Shown: positions 8,355 through 17,643 of the stretch, piece by piece
Layout: each line of letters opens with the position of its first letter
Numbering within the stretch: position 1 is the first letter of the stretch
Assembly: GCA_025062275.1 (NCBI GenBank)
Contig: JANXAP010000031.1
Span: forward strand, 1-60,759
From: Dehalococcoidia bacterium
GTDB lineage: Bacteria; Chloroflexota; Dehalococcoidia; SM23-28-2; HRBIN24
Reading direction: 5' to 3'
DNA: 60,759 nt
Notes under the pieces: generated by a model
The model's input: the letters and a program-made list of their open reading frames with translations, nothing else
Told to the model about the DNA's origin: nothing
The model's database searches: none
Position numbers and translations under genes: made by a program

Positions 8355-9767
8355 CTACATTCTAGCAGAGGCGGCTACTGCCCCACGGGCCAGTCGCTCC
8401 AGCAGGGACGACAGTAGCCGCCCCCGTGGGCCCTGAAGGCTGCCCCGCCGCACGATGACGCAGGTGGTGGAGCGGAAGAGGACATCGATGGCCTTGAGCT
8501 GATTCTCGACCAGGGTCCGTCCCGTCTCGGTTCCCTCGATGAGCAGTTCGGCGTCCTCGGGCACGAAGCCCTCCGAGGCCCCGGCAGTGGGGATGACGCG
8601 ATAGCGCCAGAAATGGCGGCTGCGAGCGTAGTGATCGGCGATGCTGACGAATTCCGAAGCGATGCGCACCGTCCCCACCCCTCGCTCTCGCCAGTAGCGC
8701 AGCGCGTCGGCCAAGCTTTCGGCGGGCAGGTCGGCTGCCACCACGGCGCTGACGTTGAAGGCGCCTCGGCCCAGGTCGAGGGCCATTTCCACCGGGCTGG
8801 ACGGGAAGCGGTAAAGGTGCTCCAGCAGGCAGTCGCGGCCGCTGACGGCCAGGTCGAAGTTGCCCAGTGCCACCATCTGGGGCATGTCCTGGGGCCGCAC
8901 CACCTTGACCTCCACCCCCTCCAGGCGCGAGCGGGGGCGTCGCTCGCCCTCCGCATAGCCCTCGAACTCCAGTCCTGCCTCGGCCAGGGCCTCCAGCACG
9001 TGCCGCTGCTGGTGGCCGTCGGGGAGGGCGATGCGCACCGTCGTCCGCTCCTGGGGAGGAGCAGCGGGCGCCACCCGCGTCAGGGACAGGGGCGGGGGCA
9101 GCGAGAGGCCCTCCCCCGCCTCCAGGCCACAGTCGGCCAGCAGCGAGAGCAACCAGCCCATGTCCTTACCGCGCAGGCTGTGGCGGTTGACGATGACCCA
9201 GGCCCTGCCCTGCAGAAGGCGGTGCAGAGGCGCCAGCCCCTGGGCGGCAAGGGCCGACTCGTCCGTTGCCGCCACCACGGCCAGGTCGGCGTCCTCCGGC
9301 GGATAGGCCTCGGCCGCTCCCCAGACGGGAACCACCCGATAGGCAGGCAGGCGGGCGGCCAGGGCAAAGGCCTCGGCCAGATTGGGGAACTCGGATACGA
9401 TGCGCACCCCCCATCGACCGGCCAGGTCGCGCAGGCCGCCCCACTGGCCAGATGCAGCCGCCACCCACACGGATGTGCCTCCCACTGGCAGGCCTCCCAG
9501 CCGCACGACATCCCCCCTCGGGTAGCGGCACAGGAACTCCTCCACCCAGTGGAGACCGCAGATGCCGATGTCGTAATTCCCCAGGGCGATCTGGATGGGG
9601 ATGTCTCGCTCGCGGAAGACCCGCACCCGCAGGGGGCCATCGCCCTCGGCGGGCAGACGATAGGCACGGGAGCCTTCGCCATAGCCCTGCACTCGCAGGC
9701 CGGCCCGCTCTAGCAGAGCAGCGAGAGGGCGACGCAGGTCGCCCGTGGGCAGCGCTAACTTTATCAA
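8355..9767 (-). CDS. hisG: Tandem (two-domain) ATP phosphoribosyltransferase HisG
   Basis: A 470-aa protein made of two HisG short-form catalytic domains in a row. The family normally has one domain of about 210 aa and joins ATP to PRPP in the first step of histidine synthesis. Copy 1 spans residues 1-212: KLALPTGDL, RDIPIQIALGNYDIGICG, RIVSEFPNLAEA. Copy 2 spans residues 243-462: RIALPDGHQ, QDMPQMVALGNFDLAVSG, RIASEFVSIADH. Copy 2 keeps the PRPP loop GTETGRTL (412-419). In copy 1 the matching stretch (166-173, AATDESAL) has lost the Gly-Arg-Thr-Leu core, so copy 1 is probably catalytically dead. A linker of about 30 residues rich in Pro and Ala joins them. The start is a TTG overlapping the hisZ stop (TTGA), so the two are coupled. 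Confidence 0.9.
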   Translation of the reverse strand: MIKLALPTGDLRRPLAALLERAGLRVQGYGEGSRAYRLPAEGDGPLRVRVFRERDIPIQIALGNYDIGICGLHWVEEFLCRYPRGDVVRLGGLPVGGTSVWVAAASGQWGGLRDLAGRWGVRIVSEFPNLAEAFALAARLPAYRVVPVWGAAEAYPPEDADLAVVAATDESALAAQGLAPLHRLLQGRAWVIVNRHSLRGKDMGWLLSLLADCGLEAGEGLSLPPPLSLTRVAPAAPPQERTTVRIALPDGHQQRHVLEALAEAGLEFEGYAEGERRPRSRLEGVEVKVVRPQDMPQMVALGNFDLAVSGRDCLLEHLYRFPSSPVEMALDLGRGAFNVSAVVAADLPAESLADALRYWRERGVGTVRIASEFVSIADHYARSRHFWRYRVIPTAGASEGFVPEDAELLIEGTETGRTLVENQLKAIDVLFRSTTCVIVRRGSLQGPRGRLLSSLLERLARGAVAASARM

Positions 9768-10999
9768 GCTCGGCTCTCCCCTTGGGTCAGGAGGGCCAGC
9801 GCCCGCTCCAGGTCGGCAGCACCCAGCTCGCGTCCGTCCGCCAGGACGACGGCGTAGCGGCCCTCGGCCAGTCGCAGACGCGGGGCGCCCGCCTGGTCGG
9901 GCGACAGGACCACCTGGGCCTGCCGCCCCCACTCCCGTAGCAGGCGCACGGCCCGGAAGGCCTCCGCTATCTCCTGCGGGCTTCGCCCCGGAGCCTCCAC
10001 CCACACAACCTGGCCATCGCCGCGCTGGGGCGGAGTCAGCAGGTCCAGCAGCTCTCCCATATAGAGGGCGAAGCCGGAGGCCGGGACGTCGCGGCCGCCC
10101 AGAAGCCCGATGAGGGAGTCGTAGCGGCCGCCGGCCCCCACCAACCGATCGCCCACCTGGAAGCGGAAGACGGGCCCCGTGTAGTACTCGAAGTGGCGCA
10201 CCAGTGCCCCCGACACAGTAGGCGTCAGGCCCAGCCCTTCCAGGGCCGATACCACCGTCTCCAGCTCGTCCAGAGGCGCTCCCAGGTCGGGCAGGGCAGG
10301 GAGGAACACGGAGCGCAGGTTGCGCAGGTAAGCGAGGCCCTGCCCCTCCTCTGTCAGCAGCAGTTCTGGCGGTGCGCCCAGTTCGGGAATCCGCTCGCGG
10401 ACGCGGGCCAGGGCCTCGGCATCGCCCTCCAGAATGCCGTCGTAGAGGCGGAGCCGCTCCTCGGCCGGAAGGTCCAGCTTGGCGAGCAACGCCTGGACCA
10501 GCCCGGGGTGCGACACCCTCAGTGTCACATTGGCTAACCCTAACGACAACAAGACCTCCCGGGCCACCAGCACCAGCTCCACGTCCCCCAGCGGCTGCGT
10601 GTCGCCGATGAGCTCCACGCCTGCCTGCCATTCCTCTCGTCGCGCCTCGCCCTCCGCAAAGCGAAACACGTTCTGGACGTAGAAGAGCTTGGCCAGCGGC
10701 TGCCCCGACAGATGCTCCACGTAGAGGCGAGCGGTGGGGATGGTGCCCTCGGGGCGCAACACGACCCGTTCGCCGCTCCAGCCGTCCCAGTCCAGGAAGG
10801 AGTAGACGCGGCCCAGCGCCTGTGGCGTGAGGGTGCCAGTAGCGGTGAAGAGGAACAGATGCTCGACTGTCGGGGTGCGCACCTCGTGGTATCCCCAGGC
10901 CAGGCAAGTGCGGCGAAAGACCTCCTCCGCCCACCGGAAGCGCTCCATGTCGGCCGGCAGGAGGTCGTACATGCCGCGACAGCGCAGGGGCTCGCCCAT
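9764..10999 (-). CDS. hisZ: ATP phosphoribosyltransferase regulatory subunit HisZ (HisRS-like)
   Basis: A 411-aa class II aminoacyl-tRNA-synthetase-like protein. RCRGMYDLLPADM at the start, RPEGTIPTARLY, QNVFRFAEGEARREEW (a degenerate motif 2) and RHFEYYTGPVFRFQVGDRLVGAGGRYD are the HisRS-type blocks. Its place directly before the short-form hisG identifies it as HisZ, which binds HisG to form the active, histidine-inhibited complex; a true HisRS is less likely. About 90 C-terminal residues could be a reduced anticodon-binding-like domain. I chose the ATG at 10999, because the likely -10 box covers the alternative ATG at 11047. First gene of the his/pur operon. Confidence 0.85.
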   Translation of the reverse strand: MGEPLRCRGMYDLLPADMERFRWAEEVFRRTCLAWGYHEVRTPTVEHLFLFTATGTLTPQALGRVYSFLDWDGWSGERVVLRPEGTIPTARLYVEHLSGQPLAKLFYVQNVFRFAEGEARREEWQAGVELIGDTQPLGDVELVLVAREVLLSLGLANVTLRVSHPGLVQALLAKLDLPAEERLRLYDGILEGDAEALARVRERIPELGAPPELLLTEEGQGLAYLRNLRSVFLPALPDLGAPLDELETVVSALEGLGLTPTVSGALVRHFEYYTGPVFRFQVGDRLVGAGGRYDSLIGLLGGRDVPASGFALYMGELLDLLTPPQRGDGQVVWVEAPGRSPQEIAEAFRAVRLLREWGRQAQVVLSPDQAGAPRLRLAEGRYAVVLADGRELGAADLERALALLTQGESRA

Positions 11000-11045
11000 G
11001 GTGCTCGAGGCCAGGCCCCTGCGCTTCTGGCAGGGGCCAGCGTCC

Positions 11046-11074
11046 ATTCTACCGCGGCGTCCATTGTGGGGCAA
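11046..11074 (-). promoter_or_regulatory. Possible promoter of the his/pur operon
   Basis: Minus strand: TTGCCC (11074-11069), 17 bp, TAGAAT (11051-11046). This would give a leader of about 40 bases before the hisZ ATG. The -35 is only a partial match. It shares the 113-bp intergenic region with the divergent nfeD gene. Confidence 0.35.
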
Positions 11075-11094
11075 AAAGGCCCATAGCCAATGAG

Positions 11095-11100
11095 TATAAT
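11095..11100 (+). promoter_or_regulatory. TATAAT -10 element before nfeD
   Basis: A perfect TATAAT ends 11 bases before the nfeD ATG, with no recognisable -35. The expected transcription start would leave a leader of only a few bases, so this is a candidate near-leaderless promoter. Confidence 0.4.
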
Positions 11101-11111
11101 TGAAGAGACTC

Positions 11112-12461
11112 ATGAACAGGCGGTGGGCCCGTTCCCTGAGGCTGGTCTCCCTGCTGGCGTTGCTGCTGGGCATGGCCTCGGCCTGCGCCGGCCCCGAGGC
11201 GGAGCCGGGGGCCGTCCATGTCCTCACTGCCCAGGGCAACGTGGGGCCGGTAATGGCCCGCTACATCGACCGCGGCATCGACCACGCCGAGGACGAAGGC
11301 GCAGCGGCCGTCGTCATCCAGCTGGACACTCCCGGCGGCCTCCTCACGTCGATGGACGACATAGTCAAGCGAGTTCTGGCCGCCCGTGTGCCGGTGGTGG
11401 TCTACGTGTGGCCACCGGGCGGCAGGGCCGCCTCGGCCGGGACGTTCATCGTTATGGCCGCCCATGTGGCAGCCATGGCCCCCGGCACCAGCATCGGCGC
11501 CGCCGCCCCCGTCTCTCTGGGCGGCGAGAGCGACGAAACCCTCAGGGACAAGGCCACCAACGACGCTGCCGCCCGCATCCGCGACATCGCCCTCCTGCGC
11601 GGCCGCAATGCCGATTGGGCGGAGGCAGCGGTGCGGGAGGCCGCTTCGGCCAGTTCCGACGAGGCCCTCCGCATCGGCGTGGTGGACATGGTGGCCCCGA
11701 GCCTGAGCGACCTGCTGCGCAGGCTGGACGGCCGCCAGGTGACCCTCCAGGATGGCAGCACGGTGACCCTCAGGACCGCCTCGGCGCCGGTGGTCAGCAA
11801 CGGCATCAGCCTGGCCGAGCGGGCCCTGGACCTCCTGGCCGACCCCAACATCGCCCTCCTGTTGCTGTCCCTGGGGACCCTGGCCCTGGCCTACGAGATC
11901 TTCAACCCGGGCGCCATCTTCCCGGGGGTGTTCGGCATCATCGCCATCATTCTGGGCTTCTTCGCGCTGACGGTGATCCCCTTCAACTGGGCAGGCCTGG
12001 CGCTGGTGCTGGTAGGGCTGGCCTTGCTGGTGCTGGAGGGTTTCATCACCAGCCACGGAGTGTTGGGGATAGGCGGGGCCATCAGCCTGGTGCTGGGCGC
12101 CCTGTTCCTGACCGGCGGCAACCCCCGCTTCGCCGGGCCGGACATAGAGGTCAACCGCTGGCTGGTCATCGGCCTGGCGAGCGCCCTGGGGCTTTTCTTC
12201 GCCTTCGTGGCCACCAACGTCGTCCGGGCACGGCGCCAGCCGGCCCTCATGGGGCCCGAGACGATGGTAGGGCGTCGGGCGGTAGCCCGCTCGCCCCTCA
12301 ACCCCAGCGGCTTCGTGCTGGTGGACGGCGAATACTGGCAGGCCGAGGCCGAGGACGGCGATGTTCAGCCAGGCGAGACGGTAGTGGTCACCGCCCGCGA
12401 GGGCCTGCGCCTCAGGGTGCGCAGGGCATCCACCGCTCAGGAAGGAGGTAACGAAGCATGA
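11112..12461 (+). CDS. NfeD-type membrane serine protease (ClpP-class)
   Basis: A 449-aa long-form NfeD protein (the archaeal 1510-N/STOPP family). After a signal peptide (residues 1-25), the ClpP-like domain has [19 protein letters not shown]. Its Ser-Lys dyad corresponds to Ser-108 (AASAGTF) and Lys-147 (RDKATND), so it should be proteolytically active. Several membrane helices follow (about 245-350), then a soluble C-terminal OB-fold NfeD domain. Its stop overlaps the start of the slipin gene (ATGA). NfeD-stomatin operons are a conserved pair in which the protease is thought to cleave its stomatin partner during membrane quality control. The ATG at 11112 is preferred over an upstream TTG at 11100. 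Confidence 0.9.
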   Translation: MNRRWARSLRLVSLLALLLGMASACAGPEAEPGAVHVLTAQGNVGPVMARYIDRGIDHAEDEGAAAVVIQLDTPGGLLTSMDDIVKRVLAARVPVVVYVWPPGGRAASAGTFIVMAAHVAAMAPGTSIGAAAPVSLGGESDETLRDKATNDAAARIRDIALLRGRNADWAEAAVREAASASSDEALRIGVVDMVAPSLSDLLRRLDGRQVTLQDGSTVTLRTASAPVVSNGISLAERALDLLADPNIALLLLSLGTLALAYEIFNPGAIFPGVFGIIAIILGFFALTVIPFNWAGLALVLVGLALLVLEGFITSHGVLGIGGAISLVLGALFLTGGNPRFAGPDIEVNRWLVIGLASALGLFFAFVATNVVRARRQPALMGPETMVGRRAVARSPLNPSGFVLVDGEYWQAEAEDGDVQPGETVVVTAREGLRLRVRRASTAQEGGNEA

Positions 12462-13291
12462 CGGCACGCACGGAACCCCAGGGCCAGCCGGTGGCCAACT
12501 GGCTGGCCAGGCTCCTGACCTACGTGGGCTACATACTGGCCATCCCCCTCTTCTGGATGGCCATCCGCATCGTGCAGGAATACGAGCGGGGCGTCATCTT
12601 CCGGCTGGGAAGGCTGGTGGGCGCCCGCGGCCCCGGCCTCTTCTTCATCATTCCCTTCGTGGAGCGGATGATTAAGGTCGACCTGCGCATCGTCACCATG
12701 GACGTCCCGCGGCAGGAGGCCATCACCCGCGACAACGTGACGGTGCGGGTGGACGCCGTGGTCTACTTCCGAGTAGTGAACCCGGAGGACGCGGTGGTAA
12801 AGGTGGCCGACTACATACGCGCCACCGCCCTCATCGCCCAGACCACCCTCCGCAACGTCATCGGCCAGTCGGACCTGGACGACCTCCTCTCCCGCCGCGA
12901 GCAGGTCAACCAGCGCCTTCAGCAGATGATCGACGAGGCCACCGAGCCCTGGGGCGTCAAGGTGACGGCGGTGGAGGTGCGCGACGTGAACCTGGCCCCG
13001 GAGATGATCCGTGCCATCGCGCGTCAGGCCGAGGCCGAACGGGAGCGGCGCGCCAAGGTGATCAATGCCGAGGGCGAGTTCCAGGCCGCCCAGCGCCTGT
13101 CGGAGGCGGCCATGGTCATGGCCCAGAACCCCATCAGCGTGCAGCTGCGCTTCCTGCAGACCCTGTCGGAAATCTCCACCGAACGCAACAGCACGGTGGT
13201 CTTCCCTATACCCATCGACCTGCTCAGCATCTTCTACGACCGTCTGCAGGCGGCGGGCCGACCGGCGACGCCGAACCAGGGGTCGTCCTGA
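12458..13291 (+). CDS. Slipin / stomatin-like SPFH-domain membrane protein
   Basis: A 277-aa SPFH/Band 7 protein. It has one N-terminal membrane segment (about 20-40), then [21 protein letters not shown], the stomatin signature, and [22 protein letters not shown] charged helical region ([10 protein letters not shown] through [14 protein letters not shown]) drives oligomerisation. Slipins form large rings in membrane microdomains and are cleaved by the NfeD partner encoded immediately upstream with a 4-bp overlap. The C-terminus PATPNQGSS is flexible. A promoter for panD begins 65 bp downstream. Confidence 0.92.
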   Translation: MTARTEPQGQPVANWLARLLTYVGYILAIPLFWMAIRIVQEYERGVIFRLGRLVGARGPGLFFIIPFVERMIKVDLRIVTMDVPRQEAITRDNVTVRVDAVVYFRVVNPEDAVVKVADYIRATALIAQTTLRNVIGQSDLDDLLSRREQVNQRLQQMIDEATEPWGVKVTAVEVRDVNLAPEMIRAIARQAEAERERRAKVINAEGEFQAAQRLSEAAMVMAQNPISVQLRFLQTLSEISTERNSTVVFPIPIDLLSIFYDRLQAAGRPATPNQGSS

Positions 13292-13356
13292 GGGATGGCG
13301 AAAAACCGTCCGACTGGCCCGACCGGCGCTCTCCGGCGCCGGGGCCTGCAGACATG

Positions 13357-13385
13357 TTGACAGGTCAGCTCACCCTTGATATATT
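13357..13385 (+). promoter_or_regulatory. Strong sigma70-type promoter of panDBC
   Basis: TTGACA (13357-13362), 17-bp spacer, TATATT (13380-13385): a near-consensus vegetative promoter. The expected transcription start is near 13392, leaving an mRNA leader of about 180 bases before panD. Confidence 0.8.
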
Positions 13386-13570
13386 GCAGGCGCCATCGAC
13401 CGCCTGCAGGCGGCGGTGAGCGAAAGAGTGCAGGATGTCCTACGCAGCACCGCTTGGACCCGCCCCGGGCGGGCCGAGACGGACGGACAGGGCTGGGGCG
13501 CTTCCGCCTCGCCGTTCCCCTTTCGGCCCGTGCCCTGGGCCTTTCACCCCTAGTGGCAGGAGGTAGGCCC
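13386..13570 (+). other. Long panD leader with hairpins and a possible 43-codon ORF
   Basis: The leader opens with a perfect 7-bp hairpin, GCAGGCG/CGCCTGC (13386-13407). Its right arm is part of the 12-bp palindrome CGCCTGCAGGCG (13401-13412). A second GC hairpin, CCCGCC-CCG-GGCGGG, lies further down. An ATG ORF at 13435-13566 (43 aa, Pro/Arg/Gly-rich) stops inside the panD ribosome-binding region, but has no good SD of its own. The leader could be regulatory RNA, an operator plus leader peptide, or only a GC-rich untranslated region. Confidence 0.4.
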
Positions 13571-13942
13571 GTGCGCGTCCTGCTCAAGAGCAAGGTGCAC
13601 CGCGCCCGCGTCACCGACGCCAACCTGGACTACGAGGGTTCCATCACTCTCGACCAGGAGCTGATGGAGGCCGCCGACATACTCCCCTACGAGCAGGTGC
13701 ACGTCCTGGACGTCACCAACGGCGCCCGCCTGGTCACCTATGCCATACCGGGACGCCGTGGCTCGGGCGAGGTCTGCATCAATGGCGCTGCCGCCCACCT
13801 GGTGAAGACGGGCGACATCGTCATCGTCCTCACCTACGCGACCATGACGGAGGAGGAGGCCCGCAACCACCACCCCCGCCTGGTCTATGTAGACGAGGAG
13901 AACCGCATCGTGAGGGTGGCCCAGGAGATAGCCGTCCATTGA
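13571..13942 (+). CDS. panD: Aspartate 1-decarboxylase proenzyme PanD
   Basis: A 123-aa pyruvoyl-dependent enzyme that makes beta-alanine from aspartate for pantothenate and CoA. The self-cleavage site Gly-23/Ser-24 in DYEGSITL is intact; cleavage turns the Ser into the pyruvoyl cofactor. The conserved [17 protein letters not shown] and [12 protein letters not shown] blocks follow. The start is GTG with AGGAGGT upstream. Its stop is 14 bp before the panB start, so panD-panB-panC form one operon in pathway order. Confidence 0.95.
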   Translation: MRVLLKSKVHRARVTDANLDYEGSITLDQELMEAADILPYEQVHVLDVTNGARLVTYAIPGRRGSGEVCINGAAAHLVKTGDIVIVLTYATMTEEEARNHHPRLVYVDEENRIVRVAQEIAVH

Positions 13943-13956
13943 AGGGAGGGGAGGGC

Positions 13957-14805
13957 GTGGCCCGCATCACCATCCATGACCTGAAGGCCATGAAGAGGCG
14001 GGGCGAGAAGATCGTCATGCTCACCGCCTACGATTACTCCACTGCCCGCTTCCTGGACGAGGCTGGGGTGCACGTGCTCCTGGTGGGCGACAGCCTGGGG
14101 ATGGTGATGCTGGGCTACGAGACCACCCTGCCCGTGACCATGGACGAAATGCTGCACCACGTCAAGGCAGTGGTGCGAGGCAGCCGACGCGCCCACGTGG
14201 TAGCCGACATGCCCTTCCTCAGCTACCAGACTGCCCCCGAGGACGCCCTGCGCAACGCCGGTCGCTTCCTGAAGGAGGCGGGTGCCCAGTCGGTGAAGCT
14301 GGAAGGCGGCGCGGAGGTGGCCCCCATCGTCCGCCGCCTGGTGCAGGCGGGCATACCGGTCATGGGGCATCTGGGCCTCACCCCACAGTCCATCCACCAG
14401 TTCGGGGGCTACCGCGTCCAGGGCAAGACCCGGGAGGCCGCTGCCCGGCTCCTGCGGGACGCCCTGACCCTGGAGGAGGCGGGCGCCTACGCCATCGTCC
14501 TGGAGACGGTGCCTGCCCCTCTGGCCCGGGCCATCAGCGAGCGTCTGAAGATACCCACCATCGGCATCGGCGCCGGCCCCTGGTGCGACGGCCAAGTCCA
14601 GGTGGTCCACGACATCCTCGGCCTCTACCCCGACATGGTGCCCAAGCACGCCAAGCAGTATGCCCGTCTGGGGGAGGCCATTCGCGAGGCCGTGGCCGCA
14701 TACCTGCGGGAGGTGCAAGAGGGGGCCTTCCCCGGCCCTGAGCACAGCCACGACATGGACGAGGCGGTCCTGGCCGAGGTGCTGGAGCTGGCTGCCGCCT
14801 CCTGA
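13957..14805 (+). CDS. panB: 3-methyl-2-oxobutanoate hydroxymethyltransferase PanB
   Basis: A 282-aa TIM-barrel enzyme that transfers a hydroxymethyl group from methylene-THF to alpha-ketoisovalerate, giving ketopantoate. Metal and substrate motifs include [48 protein letters not shown] and GGYRVQGKT. The GTG at 13957 with a strong GGAGGGGAGGG upstream is preferred over a TTG at 13939 that overlaps panD. panE (ketopantoate reductase) is not in the window. Confidence 0.95.
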   Translation: MARITIHDLKAMKRRGEKIVMLTAYDYSTARFLDEAGVHVLLVGDSLGMVMLGYETTLPVTMDEMLHHVKAVVRGSRRAHVVADMPFLSYQTAPEDALRNAGRFLKEAGAQSVKLEGGAEVAPIVRRLVQAGIPVMGHLGLTPQSIHQFGGYRVQGKTREAAARLLRDALTLEEAGAYAIVLETVPAPLARAISERLKIPTIGIGAGPWCDGQVQVVHDILGLYPDMVPKHAKQYARLGEAIREAVAAYLREVQEGAFPGPEHSHDMDEAVLAEVLELAAAS

Positions 14806-14813
14806 ACCACGGA

Positions 14814-15656
14814 ATGCGCGTTGTCCGCAGCCTGGGCGAGATGCGGCAGGCCCGTGCTGCCCTGCAGGGCATCGTGGGCTTCGTCCCCACCATGGGCTAC
14901 CTGCACGAGGGGCACCTGTCGCTGGTGCGCCGCGCCCGTGCCGAGTGCCACCATGTGGTGGTGAGCATCTTCGTCAACCCCACCCAGTTCGGCCCCAGCG
15001 AGGACTATCAGCGCTATCCCCGCGACGAGGCGCGAGACCTGGCGATGCTGGAAGCCGAGGGGGTGGACGTGGCCTTCCTCCCCTCTGCCGGGGAGATGTA
15101 TCCTCCCGGGTTCTGCACCTGGGTGGAGGTCCAGGGCCCCCTGACGGAGCGCCTGGAGGGGGCCAGCAGACCGGGCCACTTCCGTGGCGTGGCCACCGTG
15201 GTGCTGAAGCTCTTCAACCTGGTACAGCCTCACCGCGCTTATTTCGGCGAGAAGGACGCTCAACAGCTCAGGGTCATTCGCCGCATGGTGGCAGACCTGA
15301 ACCTGCCCGTGGAGATAGTGCCCTGCCCCACCGTGCGAGAGCCTGACGGTCTGGCCATGTCCAGCCGCAACGTCTACCTCTCGCCCGAGGAGCGCCAGCA
15401 GGCCCTGGCCCTGTCCCGTGCCCTGGAGCTGGCCCGCCGCCTGGTGCGAGAGGAGGGGTTGCGCGACGCCGCCGAGCTGAGGCAGCGGCTGGAAAGCTTC
15501 CTCCGCTGCTCGCCCGGGGTAGAGCTGGACTACGTTAGCGTCGCCCACCCCGAGACGCTGGCCGAGCTGGAGCGCATCGAGGGGCCGGCGCTGGTCCTGC
15601 TGGCGGCCCGCGTCGGCCCCGCCCGCCTCATCGACAACGCCCTCATCGAGCCGTAA
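14814..15656 (+). CDS. panC: Pantothenate synthetase PanC
   Basis: A 280-aa pantoate-beta-alanine ligase of the nucleotidyltransferase superfamily. It condenses pantoate and beta-alanine, the products of the PanB branch and PanD, with ATP. The HIGH-like [11 protein letters not shown], the [17 protein letters not shown] block, FGEKDAQQL and the KMSK-like AMSSRNVYL are all present. The 8-bp gap after panB and the identical strand indicate one transcript. The next gene, yebC, has its own promoter. Confidence 0.96.
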   Translation: MRVVRSLGEMRQARAALQGIVGFVPTMGYLHEGHLSLVRRARAECHHVVVSIFVNPTQFGPSEDYQRYPRDEARDLAMLEAEGVDVAFLPSAGEMYPPGFCTWVEVQGPLTERLEGASRPGHFRGVATVVLKLFNLVQPHRAYFGEKDAQQLRVIRRMVADLNLPVEIVPCPTVREPDGLAMSSRNVYLSPEERQQALALSRALELARRLVREEGLRDAAELRQRLESFLRCSPGVELDYVSVAHPETLAELERIEGPALVLLAARVGPARLIDNALIEP

Positions 15657-15673
15657 AGCCCCGAGCTACGTTT

Positions 15674-15703
15674 TTGACGCCCTCGGCGGGCCGACGCTAC
15701 AAT
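15674..15703 (+). promoter_or_regulatory. Promoter of the yebC-ruvCA operon
   Basis: TTGACG (15674-15679), an 18-bp spacer and TACAAT (15698-15703). This predicts a transcription start near 15710 and a leader of about 60 bases before yebC. Confidence 0.7.
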
Positions 15704-15771
15704 GGCCTGGGACTGGGGGCGGAATAGGGAGCCATCGACAAAATCAACCTCGGGTCGGAAGGTGCGGAGCT

Positions 15772-16530
15772 ATGGGTGGACACTCTCACTGGTCCCAGAT
15801 CAAGCGCCAGAAGTGGGCCAACGATGCCAAGCGGGGCCAGCTCTTCTCCAAGCTGGTGCGGGAGATAACGGTGGCTGCTCGCGAGGGAGGCCCCGACCCT
15901 GACCTGAATCCCCGCCTGCGCCTGGCCATCGAGCGCGCCCGCGAGCAGAACATGCCCCTGGACACCATCGAGCGGGCCATCAAGCGGGCCACCGGCGCTG
16001 ACGAGGAGGCCTCCCAGTACCAGGAGGTGCGCTTCGAGGGCTACGGCCCTGGCGGCGTAGCCATCATGATCGATGCCCTGACCGACAATCGCAACCGCAC
16101 CGTGTCGGAGGTCCGGCAGGTCCTCACCCGCAACGGCGGCAGCCTGGGCGAGGCCGGCTGCGTATCCTGGCAGTTCGAAAGCCGTGGCGTCATCGTCATC
16201 GAGGCCGATAGCGGGCAGGACAGCGATGAACTGGCCCTGCTGGCCATCGACGCCGGCGCCGAGGACGTCAAAGTGGAGGACGGCCGCATCGAGGTCTACA
16301 CCGCCCCCTCCGAGCTCGCCCAGGTGAGGGACTCGCTCCAGGAGCGCGGGGTCAGGGTGGTCTCGGCCGAGCTGACTATGCTCCCCAAGACCAGCGTCCC
16401 GCTGGACGAGAAGACGGCTGTGCAGGTGCTGAAGCTCCTGGACGCCCTCGAGGAGCTGGAGGACGTGCAGCGGGTCTACTCCAACGCCGAGTTCCCCGAC
16501 TCGGTGCTCATGGAGTACGCCAGCCGCTGA
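15772..16530 (+). CDS. yebC: YebC/PmpR-family protein
   Basis: A 252-aa member of the widespread YebC/PmpR/TACO1 family. The N-terminal signature GGHSHWSQIKRQK, the GYGPGGVAIMIDALTDNRNR core and the C-terminal MLPKTSVPLDE block are canonical. The family has been described as transcriptional regulators and, more recently, as translation factors that relieve ribosome stalling. It is often adjacent to ruvC, as here (11-bp gap), which supports a shared operon. Confidence 0.95.
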   Translation: MGGHSHWSQIKRQKWANDAKRGQLFSKLVREITVAAREGGPDPDLNPRLRLAIERAREQNMPLDTIERAIKRATGADEEASQYQEVRFEGYGPGGVAIMIDALTDNRNRTVSEVRQVLTRNGGSLGEAGCVSWQFESRGVIVIEADSGQDSDELALLAIDAGAEDVKVEDGRIEVYTAPSELAQVRDSLQERGVRVVSAELTMLPKTSVPLDEKTAVQVLKLLDALEELEDVQRVYSNAEFPDSVLMEYASR

Positions 16531-16541
16531 GCAGGTGCCCC

Positions 16542-17069
16542 GTGGCCCCGGAAGGGCAGCCCCTGCGGGTGCTGGGCATCGACCCAGGTAGCCTCGTGAC
16601 CGGGTACGGTCTGGTGGTAGCCTCCGGAGGGGGCCTCCAGGCTGGGCCCTACGGCGTCTGGCGCCTCCCCAGCCGACTGCCCCTGCCCCTGCGCCTCAGA
16701 GATCTCTACGAGGCCATCTCGGAGGCCATCGCCGAGCTTCAGCCCCACGAAATGGCGGTGGAGGACTTCTACGTCGGCCAGGTGAGGGCAGCCATCACCA
16801 TCGGACAGGTGCGCGCCATGGCCCTGCTGGCAGCGGCCCAGGCTGGCCTGCCCGTGGCTTTGTACCGCCCTCTGGAGGTGAAGCGGGCAGTGGCGACTTA
16901 TGGCCTCGGCGACAAGTCCCAGGTGGCCAACATGGTGCGCGCTCTCCTCGACCTGCCGCAGACCCCCACGCCGACCGACGCCACCGATGCCCTGGCGGTG
17001 GCCATCTGCCACTGCCTGCGGCGTTCGGCCTCGGCGGCCCTGGGGCTGGCGACGGGGGGAAGAGCATGA
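16542..17069 (+). CDS. ruvC: Holliday-junction endonuclease RuvC
   Basis: A 175-aa resolvase that cuts Holliday junctions after RuvAB branch migration. The acidic active-site residues are visible: Asp in LGIDPGS near the N-terminus, Glu in MAVEDFYVG, and the C-terminal pair in TPTDATDALAVA. The start is GTG; the stop overlaps the ruvA ATG by 4 bp. ruvB is not adjacent and is presumably elsewhere in the genome. Confidence 0.95.
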   Translation: MAPEGQPLRVLGIDPGSLVTGYGLVVASGGGLQAGPYGVWRLPSRLPLPLRLRDLYEAISEAIAELQPHEMAVEDFYVGQVRAAITIGQVRAMALLAAAQAGLPVALYRPLEVKRAVATYGLGDKSQVANMVRALLDLPQTPTPTDATDALAVAICHCLRRSASAALGLATGGRA

Positions 17070-17629
17070 GCCCCATCGCCCGCCTACAGGGCGAGGTGAC
17101 GGAGAAGGGGCCGGGATGGCTGGTGATCCAGGTGGGGGGCATCGGCCTGCAGGTGACGGTGCCGCTGCCGCTAGCCGCATCGGCCCGGGAGGGTGAGAGG
17201 GTTTCCCTCTTCACCCATCTGCTGGTGAGGGAAGACGGCATCGACCTCTATGGGTTCTCCAGCGCCCGCGAGCGCGAGCTGTTCGAGACGCTGTTGGGCG
17301 TCAGCGGCGTGGGCCCCAGGTCTGCCCTGGCCCTCCTCTCGGCCCTGGGGCCCGATGCCCTGTCCGAGGCCATCGAGCAGGGCGATGCCGATGCGCTGGC
17401 CCGCGCCCCTGGAGTGGGACGGAAGCTGGCAGGGCGCATCGTCCTCGAGCTGCGAGGGAAGCTGGCCGCCCCCTCGGTTCCGGCCGACCAGCAAGAGCTG
17501 GTGCAGGCGCTACAGGCCCTGGGCTACAGCCGCGAAGAGGCCCGGGAGGCCCTGCGCTCCGCCGACCTCCCCGCCGACGCGCCCCTGGAAGAAAAGCTAC
17601 GGGCTGTTCTCAGCCGACTGGCCCGCTGA
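17066..17629 (+). CDS. ruvA: Holliday-junction branch-migration protein RuvA
   Basis: A 187-aa DNA-binding subunit of RuvAB. The N-terminal OB-fold (VTEKGPGWLVIQVGGIGLQV) is followed by the two helix-hairpin-helix motifs GVSGVGPRSALALLSALG and APGVGRKLAGRIVLELRGK, and by the small C-terminal domain III (EALQALGYSREEAREAL type) that contacts RuvB. It is coupled to ruvC by ATGA overlap. Confidence 0.96.
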   Translation: MSPIARLQGEVTEKGPGWLVIQVGGIGLQVTVPLPLAASAREGERVSLFTHLLVREDGIDLYGFSSARERELFETLLGVSGVGPRSALALLSALGPDALSEAIEQGDADALARAPGVGRKLAGRIVLELRGKLAAPSVPADQQELVQALQALGYSREEAREALRSADLPADAPLEEKLRAVLSRLAR

Positions 17630-17643
17630 GGAGGTGGAGACCC

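Noticed and set aside
9764-10999. Histidyl-tRNA synthetase
   Set aside because: Degenerate motif 2 and coupling to a short-form hisG point to HisZ.
11049-12467. Antisense frame opposite nfeD
   Set aside because: Low-complexity Gln/His/Gly translation; the plus-strand gene has signal peptide, catalytic dyad and coupling to slipin.
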